A stretch of 64,000 nt of DNA, taken from DATKCF01 sp035513345 (GTDB taxonomy: Bacteria; Gemmatimonadota; Gemmatimonadetes; Longimicrobiales; RSA9). Location of the stretch: contig DATKCF010000036.1 of the NCBI GenBank assembly GCA_035513345.1, positions 1 through 64,000 on the forward strand, written 5' to 3'. The position numbers and the translations under genes are program-made. Under the pieces are notes generated by a model that was given only the letters and a program-made list of their open reading frames with translations, was not told the DNA's origin and made no database searches. Below are positions 36,723 through 44,962 of the stretch, piece by piece. Every line of letters begins with the position of its first letter. The first letter of the stretch is position 1.

Positions 36723-37871
36723 TTGAGCGCACGCACGGGAACTCCGGCCCGCACTTTTCTCTCCCTCATCATCATGGTCGTGCTGGCAGGCGTAGCGGCG
36801 CCCGTTTCAGGCCAGCAGACCGAGCCGCAGGTGAAGCAGCACGTCGTCCAGCGAGGCGAGACGCTGTGGGCCCTGTCCGGCTTCTATTTCATGAACCCGT
36901 ACCTGTGGCCGCAGATATTCGAGGCGAACCGGGACGTGATCGAGGATCCGCACTGGATCTATCCGGACGAGGTGCTGCGGATTCCCGGCATCGAGTCGGG
37001 CCTTCCGGTCGTGGTCCGGCAGCAGGAGCCGGTGACGGCCGCGGGTCCGGACGCGCAGCCATACCTGCCTTCACAGCCGGTCCGACCCGCTGGACGGACT
37101 CGTTTCTGGGAGGAACCGCCGCCCGTCGACGCCCGACGCGAGAGCGACATGGCGATGACGAAGCTCGAGCTGTACGCCGTGACACCCGCGGAGTTCTGGT
37201 CGGCCGCATGGCTGGAGGACTCGGCTGCGATCGGGATCCGGGGCCGGCTGATCAGTCTGGCGGATCCGGTATCGCAGCGCGACAAGCTGCCGCAATACCT
37301 CCACCCGTTCGACGAGGTCCTGTTCGGCTGGCTGCGCGGCGGTGAACTGGTACTCGGCGACAGCATGATGGTCGTCACCGTCAGGGAGCAGGTCGGCAGC
37401 CTGGGTCACGTCATTCAGCCGGTGGCACTGGTCAGGATCGATTCGGTAGGCGAGAATGTCGCGGCCGCGCTGGTCCTCAAGCAGTACGGCAAGGCCAGAG
37501 TCGGTGACCTGCTGATCGCCGCGGCCGAGCTGCCGCGGTTCCAGCGAGGCGCACCCGCCATCGTCAAGAACGGTGCGGAAGGCCGCCTCATTGCGTGGCT
37601 CGAGCCCGAACAGCTCTACGGCCCGCTCGCCGACGGTTTCATCGACATCGGCGCGGAACAGGGCGTGCGTATAGGCGATGAGTTCGCCGCCTATGTGCCA
37701 ACCCGTACCGATCCTGGCGGGTCCATGGACCTGCCGGCCGAACAGGTCGCGCTGCTGCGCGTCATCAAGGTGATGCCGAACAGCGCAACCGTCCGCGTCA
37801 CCGACGCGAGCAGCACGGCGCTACAGGCAGGTGTGAGAGTGCAGCTGGTCCGGAAGATGCCAGCAAACTGA
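36723..37871 (+). CDS. Secreted LysM-domain protein
   Basis: 382 residues from TTG 36723, chosen because it gives a compact signal peptide (MSARTGTPARTFLSL, hydrophobic core, cleavage near AAPVSGQ) with GAAGGA-like purines upstream (GAAGGAG 36704-36710). GTG codons at 36693 and 36711 and ATG 36597 are alternatives. A single LysM domain occupies about residues 38-85 (HVVQRGETLWALSG, YPDEVLRIPG), unusual in containing YLWPQIFEANRDVIEDPHWI. The remaining 270 residues are mostly beta-rich and not recognised. It is probably a peptidoglycan-binding periplasmic protein. Confidence 0.85.
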   Translation: MSARTGTPARTFLSLIIMVVLAGVAAPVSGQQTEPQVKQHVVQRGETLWALSGFYFMNPYLWPQIFEANRDVIEDPHWIYPDEVLRIPGIESGLPVVVRQQEPVTAAGPDAQPYLPSQPVRPAGRTRFWEEPPPVDARRESDMAMTKLELYAVTPAEFWSAAWLEDSAAIGIRGRLISLADPVSQRDKLPQYLHPFDEVLFGWLRGGELVLGDSMMVVTVREQVGSLGHVIQPVALVRIDSVGENVAAALVLKQYGKARVGDLLIAAAELPRFQRGAPAIVKNGAEGRLIAWLEPEQLYGPLADGFIDIGAEQGVRIGDEFAAYVPTRTDPGGSMDLPAEQVALLRVIKVMPNSATVRVTDASSTALQAGVRVQLVRKMPAN

Positions 37872-37926
37872 ATCGACCCCGTGGTCCGGGCGACAGTCGC
37901 CCGTGACCCATGAGCGGTTCTGGACT

Positions 37927-37962
37927 GCACGGGCGCCCGATGACGGCGCCCGTGCTCATTTC
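37927..37962 (+). terminator. Intrinsic-type terminator after the LysM gene
   Basis: A perfect 11-bp stem, GCACGGGCGCC (37927-37937) with GGCGCCCGTGC (37945-37955), closes on a 7-nt loop and is followed by TCATTTC. A smaller hairpin (GGGCGACAGTCGCCC) precedes it at about 37886. It separates the LysM gene from the epimerase-tol operon. Confidence 0.75.
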
Positions 37963-37985
37963 ACGGATCCAACGACGAGGAACGG

Positions 37986-38939
37986 ATGAAGGTACTGGTA
38001 ACCGGTGGTGCCGGTTTCATCGGCGGACACGTGGCGCAGGCGTACATCGACCGCGGTGAGCAGGTCTGGATCGTCGATGACCTCTCGTCCGGCAGACTGT
38101 CGAACGTGCCCGATGGTGCCGAATTCATCGACATGGACATCCGCAGCGCCGACCTCGCCAGGTTGTTCGCCGATGTCGGCGGCTTCGACGTCGTCAATCA
38201 CCACGCCGCCCAGATCGACGTTCGTACCTCCGTTGACGATCCTCGCCTCGATGCCGGCATCAATGTCGATGGCTTTCTCAACGTCGTCGAACAGGCCGTC
38301 CGTCACGCGTGCAGGCGCTTCATCTTCGTGTCGTCCGGCGGCGTCGTCTATGGCGAGCCCGAACTCCGGCCCACACCGGAGACCGCACCCAAACTGCCGC
38401 TCTCGCCCTACGGCGTGACCAAGCTCGCGGCAGAGTTCTATCTGTACTACTATCACCGCGTTCACGGCTTGGAGTACGCCGCGTTGCGGTACTCGAACGT
38501 TTTCGGGCCACGGCAGGATCCCCACGGCGAGGCCGGTGTAGTTGCGATCTTCTCGCGCAGGATCCTTGCGGGCGAAGCGTTGACGATCTATGGCGATGGC
38601 GAACAGACCAGAGACTATGTGTTCGTCGGCGATGTCGCCGCAGCGAACATGACGGTGACCGACGCCGCGCTTCCGCCGGCATCGTCGCTCGATGACCTCG
38701 CCTTCAACGTCGGCACGGGCCGGGAAACAAGCGTGAACGAACTGGCCAGGGTGCTCCAGGAAGCAGCGGGCACGACGGTCGGCACGAAGCCCGCCCCCGA
38801 GCGGCCCGGCGAACTGCGGCACTCGTGCCTCGATGCAGGCAAGGTACGGGCTGCCGGCTGGGCCGGCGCGTCCGGACTCGCCGAAGGACTCACAACCACG
38901 TTCCGGTACATTGCGGCGACCGAGGAGCGACACGATTGA
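37986..38939 (+). CDS. NAD-dependent sugar-nucleotide epimerase/dehydratase (GalE-like)
   Basis: 317 residues of the extended SDR family. It starts MKVLVTGGAGFIGGHVAQ with the NAD motif, and the catalytic Ser region VSSGGVVYGEPE and YGVTK (Tyr/Lys pair) follow. RYSNVFGPRQDPHGEAGVVA and YGDGEQTRDYVFVGD are typical of bacterial UDP-glucose/UDP-GlcNAc 4-epimerases. Substrate is not certain. GAGGAACGG precedes the ATG. Its stop overlaps the tolQ start (TTGA), so it leads the Tol-Pal operon. Confidence 0.88.
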   Translation: MKVLVTGGAGFIGGHVAQAYIDRGEQVWIVDDLSSGRLSNVPDGAEFIDMDIRSADLARLFADVGGFDVVNHHAAQIDVRTSVDDPRLDAGINVDGFLNVVEQAVRHACRRFIFVSSGGVVYGEPELRPTPETAPKLPLSPYGVTKLAAEFYLYYYHRVHGLEYAALRYSNVFGPRQDPHGEAGVVAIFSRRILAGEALTIYGDGEQTRDYVFVGDVAAANMTVTDAALPPASSLDDLAFNVGTGRETSVNELARVLQEAAGTTVGTKPAPERPGELRHSCLDAGKVRAAGWAGASGLAEGLTTTFRYIAATEERHD

Positions 38940-39646
38940 CAGCGATGCTGTTGCAGACGGGTATGCCGAGCCGGCTGGACATTTTCCTTGGCGGCTCGAT
39001 CGAGACACGGATCGTGCTCGTGATCCTCGCGCTGTCTTCGTTCTTCAGCTGGGGCATCATCCTCTGGAAGGCGAGGCAGTTCCGGAAGCTGCGCAAGGAA
39101 GGCGCCCATTTCGTCGATTCGATCAGCCGCGCACAGCGCCTCGAAGACGCGTACAAGGTCATCATGAGGCAGTCCGAAACACCGTACACGCGGATGTTCC
39201 GGCAGGGCACGAACTTCTTCAGCGAATTGCGGCCCGGCGCGCTGCGCGCGAACGCGCCCGAGACCGCGGGCCTGTCCGAAGCCCAGCTCAATGCGCTCTG
39301 GCTCGTTCTCGAAAAAGTGCAGGACGAGGAACGCGACGCGATGTCCGGCGGAATGGTCTGGCTCGCGATCATCGCGGTGACCGCACCTCTGCTGGGGCTC
39401 CTCGGCACCGTTCTCGGTGTAATGAACTCGTTCATCGGGATCTCGGTGACGGGATCGGCGAGTATCGCGTCGGTCGCGCCTGGCATTGCCGAAGCGCTCG
39501 TCACAACGGCGTTCGGCCTTGTGGCGGCCATTCCGGCGGCGATCGGGTATAACTACTTCGTGAGCCGGGTGAACCGTTTCAGCGGCGAGCTGGAAGGCTT
39601 CGCGAGCGAGTTCATCGGCACGCTGGCGAGGGAAGGCAAGCTATGA
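38936..39646 (+). CDS. tolQ: Tol-Pal system proton channel subunit TolQ (ExbB/MotA family)
   Basis: 236 residues from TTG 38936, preferred because AGGAG (38923-38927) is 8 nt away; ATG 38945 is the alternative. Three membrane segments are visible: IVLVILALSSFFSWGIIL near residue 25, and two in the second half around WLAIIAVTAPLLGLLGTVLGV and EALVTTAFGLVAAIPAA. These carry the conserved GLLGTV...F and TTAFGLxxAIPA motifs. With TolR it uses the proton gradient to drive the Tol-Pal bridge during division. Confidence 0.93.
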   Translation: MTAMLLQTGMPSRLDIFLGGSIETRIVLVILALSSFFSWGIILWKARQFRKLRKEGAHFVDSISRAQRLEDAYKVIMRQSETPYTRMFRQGTNFFSELRPGALRANAPETAGLSEAQLNALWLVLEKVQDEERDAMSGGMVWLAIIAVTAPLLGLLGTVLGVMNSFIGISVTGSASIASVAPGIAEALVTTAFGLVAAIPAAIGYNYFVSRVNRFSGELEGFASEFIGTLAREGKL

Positions 39647-39677
39647 AGCGGGCTGCGGGTGTGAGAAGGGGGCGGCC

Positions 39678-40094
39678 ATGATGCGGTTCGGCGGACGGCG
39701 CCGGCGGGCTCTGGCGGTGAACGCCGAGATCAGCATAACGAACCTGGTCGATGTGGCGTTCGTGCTGCTGATCATCTTCATGATCACGGCTCCGATCCTG
39801 CAGGGTGGCATCGAGGTGCAATTGCCGCAGGCGGAAGCGCGGCCGATCAATACGCCCGATGCAGTAGTGGTGAGCGTCGCCGAGGACGGCGGCCTGTTCA
39901 TCGAGAAGACACGTGTGACCGATGACGAGTTCGAGGATGTGTTGAGAGCCCACATAGGCGACGCGCAGGACGCGATCGTAACCGTGAAGGGTGACAGGGC
40001 CGTCGACTATGGCAGGATGACGACCGTACTCGGTTACCTGAACAGGATGCAGGTAAACATTGCGCTGGCAGTCGAACCACAACCGAGACGCTGA
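39678..40094 (+). CDS. tolR: Tol-Pal system protein TolR (ExbD family)
   Basis: 138 residues with one N-terminal membrane segment after the basic lead (ITNLVDVAFVLLIIFMITAP). The Asp in NLVDVAFVLLIIFM is the conserved proton-translocating residue. The periplasmic domain has the ExbD pattern VVVSVAEDGGLFIE and VTVKGDRAVDYGRMTTVL. It works with TolQ; tolA begins one base after its stop. Confidence 0.93.
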   Translation: MMRFGGRRRRALAVNAEISITNLVDVAFVLLIIFMITAPILQGGIEVQLPQAEARPINTPDAVVVSVAEDGGLFIEKTRVTDDEFEDVLRAHIGDAQDAIVTVKGDRAVDYGRMTTVLGYLNRMQVNIALAVEPQPRR

Positions 40095-40095
40095 C

Positions 40096-40863
40096 ATGCC
40101 GGCTGGCCCGGGTGGCGGACGCACGTTCGGCCGACAGGTCAAGCGGGACGAGTTCGTGCTCGGTGGCAGCATCGGCCGGCGCGCCAGCCAGCCCGACCGG
40201 CGGTCGCTGTGGGGTTCGCTGGCGGTGCATGCCGGTCTGGTCAGCGCCATACTCGTGGCTACGTTTCTCCAGGCGCAGGACCTGCCCGAGTTCGAGACGT
40301 TCACCGTCCAGATCTACTCGCCGCCGCCACAGGTCGAGGGACCGCAGCAGCCGGAGCCGCCGCCACCGGAAGTGACGCCGACGATCGTGTCGCGGCCGAC
40401 GGTCGAGACGCCGCCAGCGGTGACGACGAAGCCTGACCCGCCGAAGCCTGTCGAGCAGACACCGGTCGAGAAGCCCGTCGAGAAGCCGCCCGAGCCTGAG
40501 CCGGTGACGGGCACGGCGGCCGACCCCGAATCGACGGGCGGCGAGAACATCGACATCGACAACATCGGCGCGGACTTCCCGTTCCCAGGCTACCTCGAGA
40601 ACATCATCCGCCAGATCAATCGCCATTTCCGCGGCTGGTCGGGCGATGCCACGCCTTCGGCGCAGATCGCGTTCTACATCAACCGCGATGGTACGATCGG
40701 CGGTCTCACGCTGGTCGAGAAGTCGCCGGACTTCAAGTTCAACCTGCAGACGATGAGCGCGGTCGAGCTGGCGGGCCGCAACAACGCGTTCGGCGAACTA
40801 CCCGAAGGGTGGGTGTCGGACCGTCTCTGGGTCAGGTTCCGATTCATTCCACCCGGCCGATGA
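40096..40863 (+). CDS. TolA/TonB-like energy transducer
   Basis: 255 residues from ATG 40096. A cytoplasmic lead of about 35 residues is followed by one membrane segment (SLAVHAGLVSAILVATFL). Then comes a long Pro/Glu-rich periplasmic linker (PPPQVEGPQQPEPPPPEV, repeats of EKPVEKPPEPEP) and a C-terminal TonB/TolA-type domain with QINRHFRGWSG and GTIGGLTLVEKSPD. The context between tolR and tolB assigns it to the TolA role; the linker is Pro-rich like TonB rather than Ala/Lys-rich like E. coli TolA. It overlaps tolB by 4 bases. Confidence 0.85.
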   Translation: MPAGPGGGRTFGRQVKRDEFVLGGSIGRRASQPDRRSLWGSLAVHAGLVSAILVATFLQAQDLPEFETFTVQIYSPPPQVEGPQQPEPPPPEVTPTIVSRPTVETPPAVTTKPDPPKPVEQTPVEKPVEKPPEPEPVTGTAADPESTGGENIDIDNIGADFPFPGYLENIIRQINRHFRGWSGDATPSAQIAFYINRDGTIGGLTLVEKSPDFKFNLQTMSAVELAGRNNAFGELPEGWVSDRLWVRFRFIPPGR

Positions 40864-42242
40864 CATTGAAGACGACCACGTACGGACCGACCCGTGTGAC
40901 CACCGGCCTGATCATGGCCGCGGCCGTGATCGTGGCGCCGCCTGCGCCGGCGCAGGCGCAGCAGCGCGACACGGCCCAGATACCGCCGGGCGTCGAACTG
41001 GAGACGCGCTACTCGGTGAGCGGCCGGCGAGCGGTCGCTGTGAGGCCGTTCGCGGGACCGATTCCGCTGGCCGGCGCAATCGGCCAGATCAGCGGCATCG
41101 TCACGCAGGACCTGTCACTGAGCGACCGGTATCAGATGTTCCCCGTGCCGGCCGACCTGCAGACGCCCGGGCCGGTCGACTACCAGGCCTGGAACAGTCT
41201 GAACCTCGAGTTCCTGGTCACCGGCGACATCACGCCGACCGCCGACGGGTTCCTGGTCGATGTCGTGGTGCACGACGTCGTGTTCGGGCGCGAGCATCGC
41301 CGCGGAACGTACGCGCTGCCCGCGACGGGTGCGCCGGACTTCCGCATGGCCGTACACGCCGTTTCGGATGAGATCGTGCAGTGGATCTCAAACCAGCCGG
41401 GGATGGCCGCGACACGCATCGCCTTCACCCGGTACAACGAGGACCAGACATACGACCTGCTGATTGTCGATTCCGACGGCGAGAACCTGCGCCGGATCCT
41501 GGGCGGAGCGTCGCAGCTGCAGTCGCCGGTGTGGTCACCGGACGGGCGCCGTATCGCCTACACGGTGAGCGAACCGGATGGCTGGAAGCTGATCGAGCGC
41601 AATCTCGTGACCGGTCGCAATACGACGGTCGCGACCGGTAGCGAGCTGTTCCTGACACCCGCGTACTCGCCCGACGGAACGAAGCTGGCCTACTCGGTCT
41701 GGCTGCCCGGCGGACTCGAGATCATGGAAGCAGACCTGGCCGGCGACGGATCGCCCCGCCGCGTGACGGACAGTGGAGGCGACAATATGGCGCCGACCTA
41801 CTCGTCCGATGGCCGCAGGCTCGCGTTCCTCTCGACGCGGACGGGACAGAACCACATCTACATGGCGAATACGGACGGATCGGGCGCAAGGCAACTGACA
41901 CCACCCGGACGCAACGTCGAGTTCCACGGGCCGGACTGGTCGCCGACGAGCAACCGTGTCGTATTCCATGGAAGCGCCCGCGGTCCGTACCAGATCATGA
42001 TTTCGGATGCGGACCGTCCGACACTCCAGGTGCGCCAGCTCACGACGACGGGCTGGAACGAGGATCCGAGCTGGGCGCCGGATGGCCGGCACGTCGTCTA
42101 CTCGGGTGCTGGCGCGCAGACCGATGGGCTGTATGTTATTGATACGGTCACGGGTACGATCCGGCTGCTCGCGCGCGGCGCAAAACTGCGCACGGCCGAC
42201 TGGTCGTGGTCGATGGCCGGGTCCGCGCTGAGCACACGCTGA
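40860..42242 (+). CDS. tolB: Tol-Pal system beta-propeller protein TolB
   Basis: 460 residues from ATG 40860. A signal peptide ends near PAPAQAQQRD. The N-terminal domain has the FAGPIPLAGAIGQISGIVTQDLSLSDRY (read in parts) and the C-terminal half is a six-bladed propeller with repeated blade motifs such as SPVWSPDGRRIAYTVSE, TPAYSPDGTKLAYS, APTYSSDGRRLAFLSTR and DPSWAPDGRHVVYSG. TolB is the periplasmic partner of Pal. Its frame is open further upstream but within the preceding gene. Confidence 0.95.
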   Translation: MTLKTTTYGPTRVTTGLIMAAAVIVAPPAPAQAQQRDTAQIPPGVELETRYSVSGRRAVAVRPFAGPIPLAGAIGQISGIVTQDLSLSDRYQMFPVPADLQTPGPVDYQAWNSLNLEFLVTGDITPTADGFLVDVVVHDVVFGREHRRGTYALPATGAPDFRMAVHAVSDEIVQWISNQPGMAATRIAFTRYNEDQTYDLLIVDSDGENLRRILGGASQLQSPVWSPDGRRIAYTVSEPDGWKLIERNLVTGRNTTVATGSELFLTPAYSPDGTKLAYSVWLPGGLEIMEADLAGDGSPRRVTDSGGDNMAPTYSSDGRRLAFLSTRTGQNHIYMANTDGSGARQLTPPGRNVEFHGPDWSPTSNRVVFHGSARGPYQIMISDADRPTLQVRQLTTTGWNEDPSWAPDGRHVVYSGAGAQTDGLYVIDTVTGTIRLLARGAKLRTADWSWSMAGSALSTR

Positions 42243-42282
42243 GCGCGTTGAAGACGGGGTCCATGTTCACCAAGGAGAGCCG

Positions 42283-42849
42283 ATGATTCGTCGCGCCGCC
42301 TTCGCCGTGGTCGCGATCGCGCTGGTCATGGCGGCCTGTTCGAGCAACGAGCCGCCACCGCCACCGCCGCCGCCAACACAAACGACGACGCAGCCGCCGG
42401 TCACCGACACGAGCGCCGAGGATGCCCGCCGCGCGGCCGAAGAAGCAGCACGCGCCGCCGAAGCGGAACGGACTCGCCTGCGCACCGTGATCGAGGAGGT
42501 CGTCCTCTTCGACTACGATGCATCGCGTATCCGCACCGACGCCGAAGCCGCGCTGCAGCGGAAGGTGCCGATCCTGCGCTCGAATCCGGGCGTCCGCCTG
42601 CGTATAAGCGGACACGCCGACGAGCGTGGCTCCGTCGAGTACAACCTCGCCCTCGGTTTGCGCCGTGCGAACTCGGTGCGTGACTACCTCGTGAACTTCG
42701 GTATCGATGCCTCACGGATCACGACCGAGACGTTCGGCGAGGACCGGCCTGTGGACAGCGGCACGACTGAGGCCGCCTATCAGCGGAACAGGCGCGCCGA
42801 GTTCACGATCACGAGTGGCGGAGAGAACCTCGTTTCACCAGGTGGATGA
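42283..42849 (+). CDS. pal: Peptidoglycan-associated lipoprotein Pal
   Basis: 188 residues. A signal peptide ends in a lipobox at Cys19 (VMAACSS). A Pro-run linker (NEPPPPPPPPTQ) and an Ala/Glu/Arg-rich helix lead into the OmpA-like domain with VVLFDYDASRIRTDAEAAL, GHADERGSVEYNLALGLRRA and QRNRRAEFTI. It anchors the outer membrane to peptidoglycan and binds TolB. AAGGAG precedes the ATG. It overlaps cpoB by 4 bases. Confidence 0.95.
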   Translation: MIRRAAFAVVAIALVMAACSSNEPPPPPPPPTQTTTQPPVTDTSAEDARRAAEEAARAAEAERTRLRTVIEEVVLFDYDASRIRTDAEAALQRKVPILRSNPGVRLRISGHADERGSVEYNLALGLRRANSVRDYLVNFGIDASRITTETFGEDRPVDSGTTEAAYQRNRRAEFTITSGGENLVSPGG

Positions 42850-43655
42850 TGAATGGCACAGGCGGAAAGAAGGAACTGCGTCGGCGTCTGACGGGCTGGC
42901 TCCTGTTGGGGCTTGCCGTTGCCGTGACGGCGCCCGCCTGCGCTACCAAGCGGGACATCCGCGACATGCGCGCCGAGACGCTGGCACTGCGGGCGCACCA
43001 GGACTCGCTGTTCCGTGACATACAACGGCAGAACCGGCTGCTTCTCGACACGCTGCGCTCGAGCTTCACGATCCAGCAGGATGCGGCCGGCCAGACGAGC
43101 CATCGGTTCCAACAGCTCGAAGAGCAGTTGCGGCGGACCGAAGAACTGATGTACCAGCTTCAGGTACTTGTTGCGGACGTTGTCGAGCGATTGGACCGCC
43201 AGCCGGTCGCGCAGACGCAACCGTGGTCGTCCACTGCGGTCGACAGCACCGGCGCGCCGATCGTGACGAGGGATTCCGGTGAAGCAAGCCGCATGTATGA
43301 TTCGGGGATGGAGCAGATCGGCCAGGGCGCGTACACGACGGCCAGGTTCAGCTTCCAGCAAGTGATCGAGCAGTTCCCGAATCACCCGCTGGCGGCGTCG
43401 GCGCAATGGCAGATCGGACAGACGTACATCGCAGAGGGCGACAACGTGCGCGCCATCGAGGAGCTGGAGCGGATCGAGGCCATGTGGCCGGGCTCGCCGC
43501 GCGCACCGGAAGGCTTGCTGCAGGCCGGCATCCTGGCCGAAGGGCTGAACGACATCACGAAAGCCAAGGCCCTGTACAGCATGATCCGGTCGCGATACCC
43601 GGCGACGGAACAATACCGGGAGGCGACACGGAGGTTCAACGCATTGGGCGGCTGA
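42846..43655 (+). CDS. cpoB: Cell division coordinator CpoB-like TPR protein (YbgF)
   Basis: 269 residues. A hydrophobic N terminus (WLLLGLAVAVTAPACATKRD) looks like a signal sequence with Cys32 as a possible lipobox. A coiled-coil stretch follows (DSLFRDIQRQNRLLLDTLRS) and then the YbgF-type TPR domain with ASRMYDSGMEQIGQGAYTTA and FQQVIEQFPNHPLAASAQW. CpoB links Tol energy to cell-wall synthesis at division. The lipobox is a difference from E. coli CpoB, which is soluble. nrdR starts on the next base. Confidence 0.88.
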   Translation: MMNGTGGKKELRRRLTGWLLLGLAVAVTAPACATKRDIRDMRAETLALRAHQDSLFRDIQRQNRLLLDTLRSSFTIQQDAAGQTSHRFQQLEEQLRRTEELMYQLQVLVADVVERLDRQPVAQTQPWSSTAVDSTGAPIVTRDSGEASRMYDSGMEQIGQGAYTTARFSFQQVIEQFPNHPLAASAQWQIGQTYIAEGDNVRAIEELERIEAMWPGSPRAPEGLLQAGILAEGLNDITKAKALYSMIRSRYPATEQYREATRRFNALGG

Positions 43656-44162
43656 ATGCGCTGTCCGTATTGCAGCAGCACAGACAATCGCGTCGTCGAT
43701 TCGAGGGTCAGCCGTGAAGGGCGGGCCGTCCGTCGGCGGCGCGAATGCACATCATGCCAGCGCCGCTTCACGACGTACGAGTACATCGAGGAGCGGCCGA
43801 TCATGGTGCGGAAGCGTGATGGCGCGACGGAGCGATACGACCGGCGCAAAGTCATCCAGTCGATCGAGATTCCCTGCGTGAAGCGGCCGATCTCGCCGGA
43901 GGAGATCGAATCGATGGTCGACGATGTCGAGGACGAACTCGCGCGGCGGGGTGAGGACGGAATCGACAGCCGACTGATCGGCCAGCTCGTCATGGATCGG
44001 TTGAAGATGCTGGACCATGTGGCATACGTCCGGTTCGCGAGCGTGTATCGGAACTTCCAGGATCTCGAGGAGTTCTACGAGGAACTTCGCGACCTGAGCG
44101 CGAGGCGGGCCCGTGCGGCACTCAATCGGGACCAGGCGGAGCTCCCCTTCCAGACCAGCTGA
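43656..44162 (+). CDS. nrdR: Ribonucleotide reductase transcriptional repressor NrdR
   Basis: 168 residues. A zinc ribbon with Cys3, Cys6, Cys31 and Cys34 (MRCPYCSS and CTSCQRRF) is followed by the ATP-cone domain with VRKRDGATERYDRRKVIQSI and VAYVRFASVYRNFQDL. NrdR senses dATP/ATP and represses nrd genes by binding NrdR boxes. The starting ATG directly follows the cpoB stop and the end overlaps tatC by one base, an unexpected place for a regulator. Confidence 0.96.
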   Translation: MRCPYCSSTDNRVVDSRVSREGRAVRRRRECTSCQRRFTTYEYIEERPIMVRKRDGATERYDRRKVIQSIEIPCVKRPISPEEIESMVDDVEDELARRGEDGIDSRLIGQLVMDRLKMLDHVAYVRFASVYRNFQDLEEFYEELRDLSARRARAALNRDQAELPFQTS

Positions 44163-44962
44163 TGAAGTTCCCCAAGTCGCAGAACCCGACGGCCGAGATG
44201 CCGTTTCTCGACCATCTCGAGGAACTGCGGTGGCGGATCCTCTGGAGCCTGCTGGCTCTCATCGTGCTGTCAATGGCGTCGTTCTTCGCGATAATCCAGT
44301 TCGACGTGATCGGTTTGCTGAAGCAGCCGATCGACCCGTACCTGGTGGAACGCGGCGGCAAGCTCATCTTCCTCGGCGTCACCGAACCGTTCTTCGTTTC
44401 GCTGAAGCTGGCCGTCACGCTGGGCATCGTGCTTGCTTCGCCCATCATATTCTATCAGGTGTGGGCGTTCCTCTCGCCTGCCCTGAGCAAGCGCGAACGA
44501 CGCGCGATCATACCGGCTCTCTATCTCGGCGTTCTGCTGTTCCTGGCGGGCGCAGCGCTCGCGTACTTCGTCGCACTGCCATTCACACTCCATTTCATGC
44601 TGACGTTCCAGGCAGAGAGCCTCGAACCTCAGATAACGGCCGGACTGTACTTCTCCTTCGTCACGAAGCTACTGCTCGGGTTCGGCGTGATGTTCGAGAT
44701 GCCGGTCGTGGTGCTCGTCCTGACGGCGATCGGCGTCACCAGCTCGAAGTTCCTGGCCTCGAAGCGACGCTACGCAGTCGCGGGAATGGCGATCCTGTCC
44801 AGCATGATAACGCCAGGCGACGCCATCACAGCCACCATTATCCTCATGGGTCCGCTGCTGCTGCTGTACGAGTTCAGCATCCTGCTCGCGAAGCTGGTAG
44901 AGAAGGGCAGGCGCAAGTCGCTCGAGCAGGAAGCGCTCGAGTCGGGCGCGATTGATGCATGA
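44162..44962 (+). CDS. tatC: Sec-independent translocase subunit TatC
   Basis: 266 residues with six hydrophobic segments. It has the N-terminal FLDHLEELRWRI motif that binds twin-arginine signals, the FLGVTEPFFVSLKLA segment and the YQVWAFLSPALSKRERR loop. TatC recognises folded cargo with RR signal peptides. The TatA partner is encoded separately at 54960. It overlaps the next gene by 4 bases. Confidence 0.95.
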   Translation: MKFPKSQNPTAEMPFLDHLEELRWRILWSLLALIVLSMASFFAIIQFDVIGLLKQPIDPYLVERGGKLIFLGVTEPFFVSLKLAVTLGIVLASPIIFYQVWAFLSPALSKRERRAIIPALYLGVLLFLAGAALAYFVALPFTLHFMLTFQAESLEPQITAGLYFSFVTKLLLGFGVMFEMPVVVLVLTAIGVTSSKFLASKRRYAVAGMAILSSMITPGDAITATIILMGPLLLLYEFSILLAKLVEKGRRKSLEQEALESGAIDA

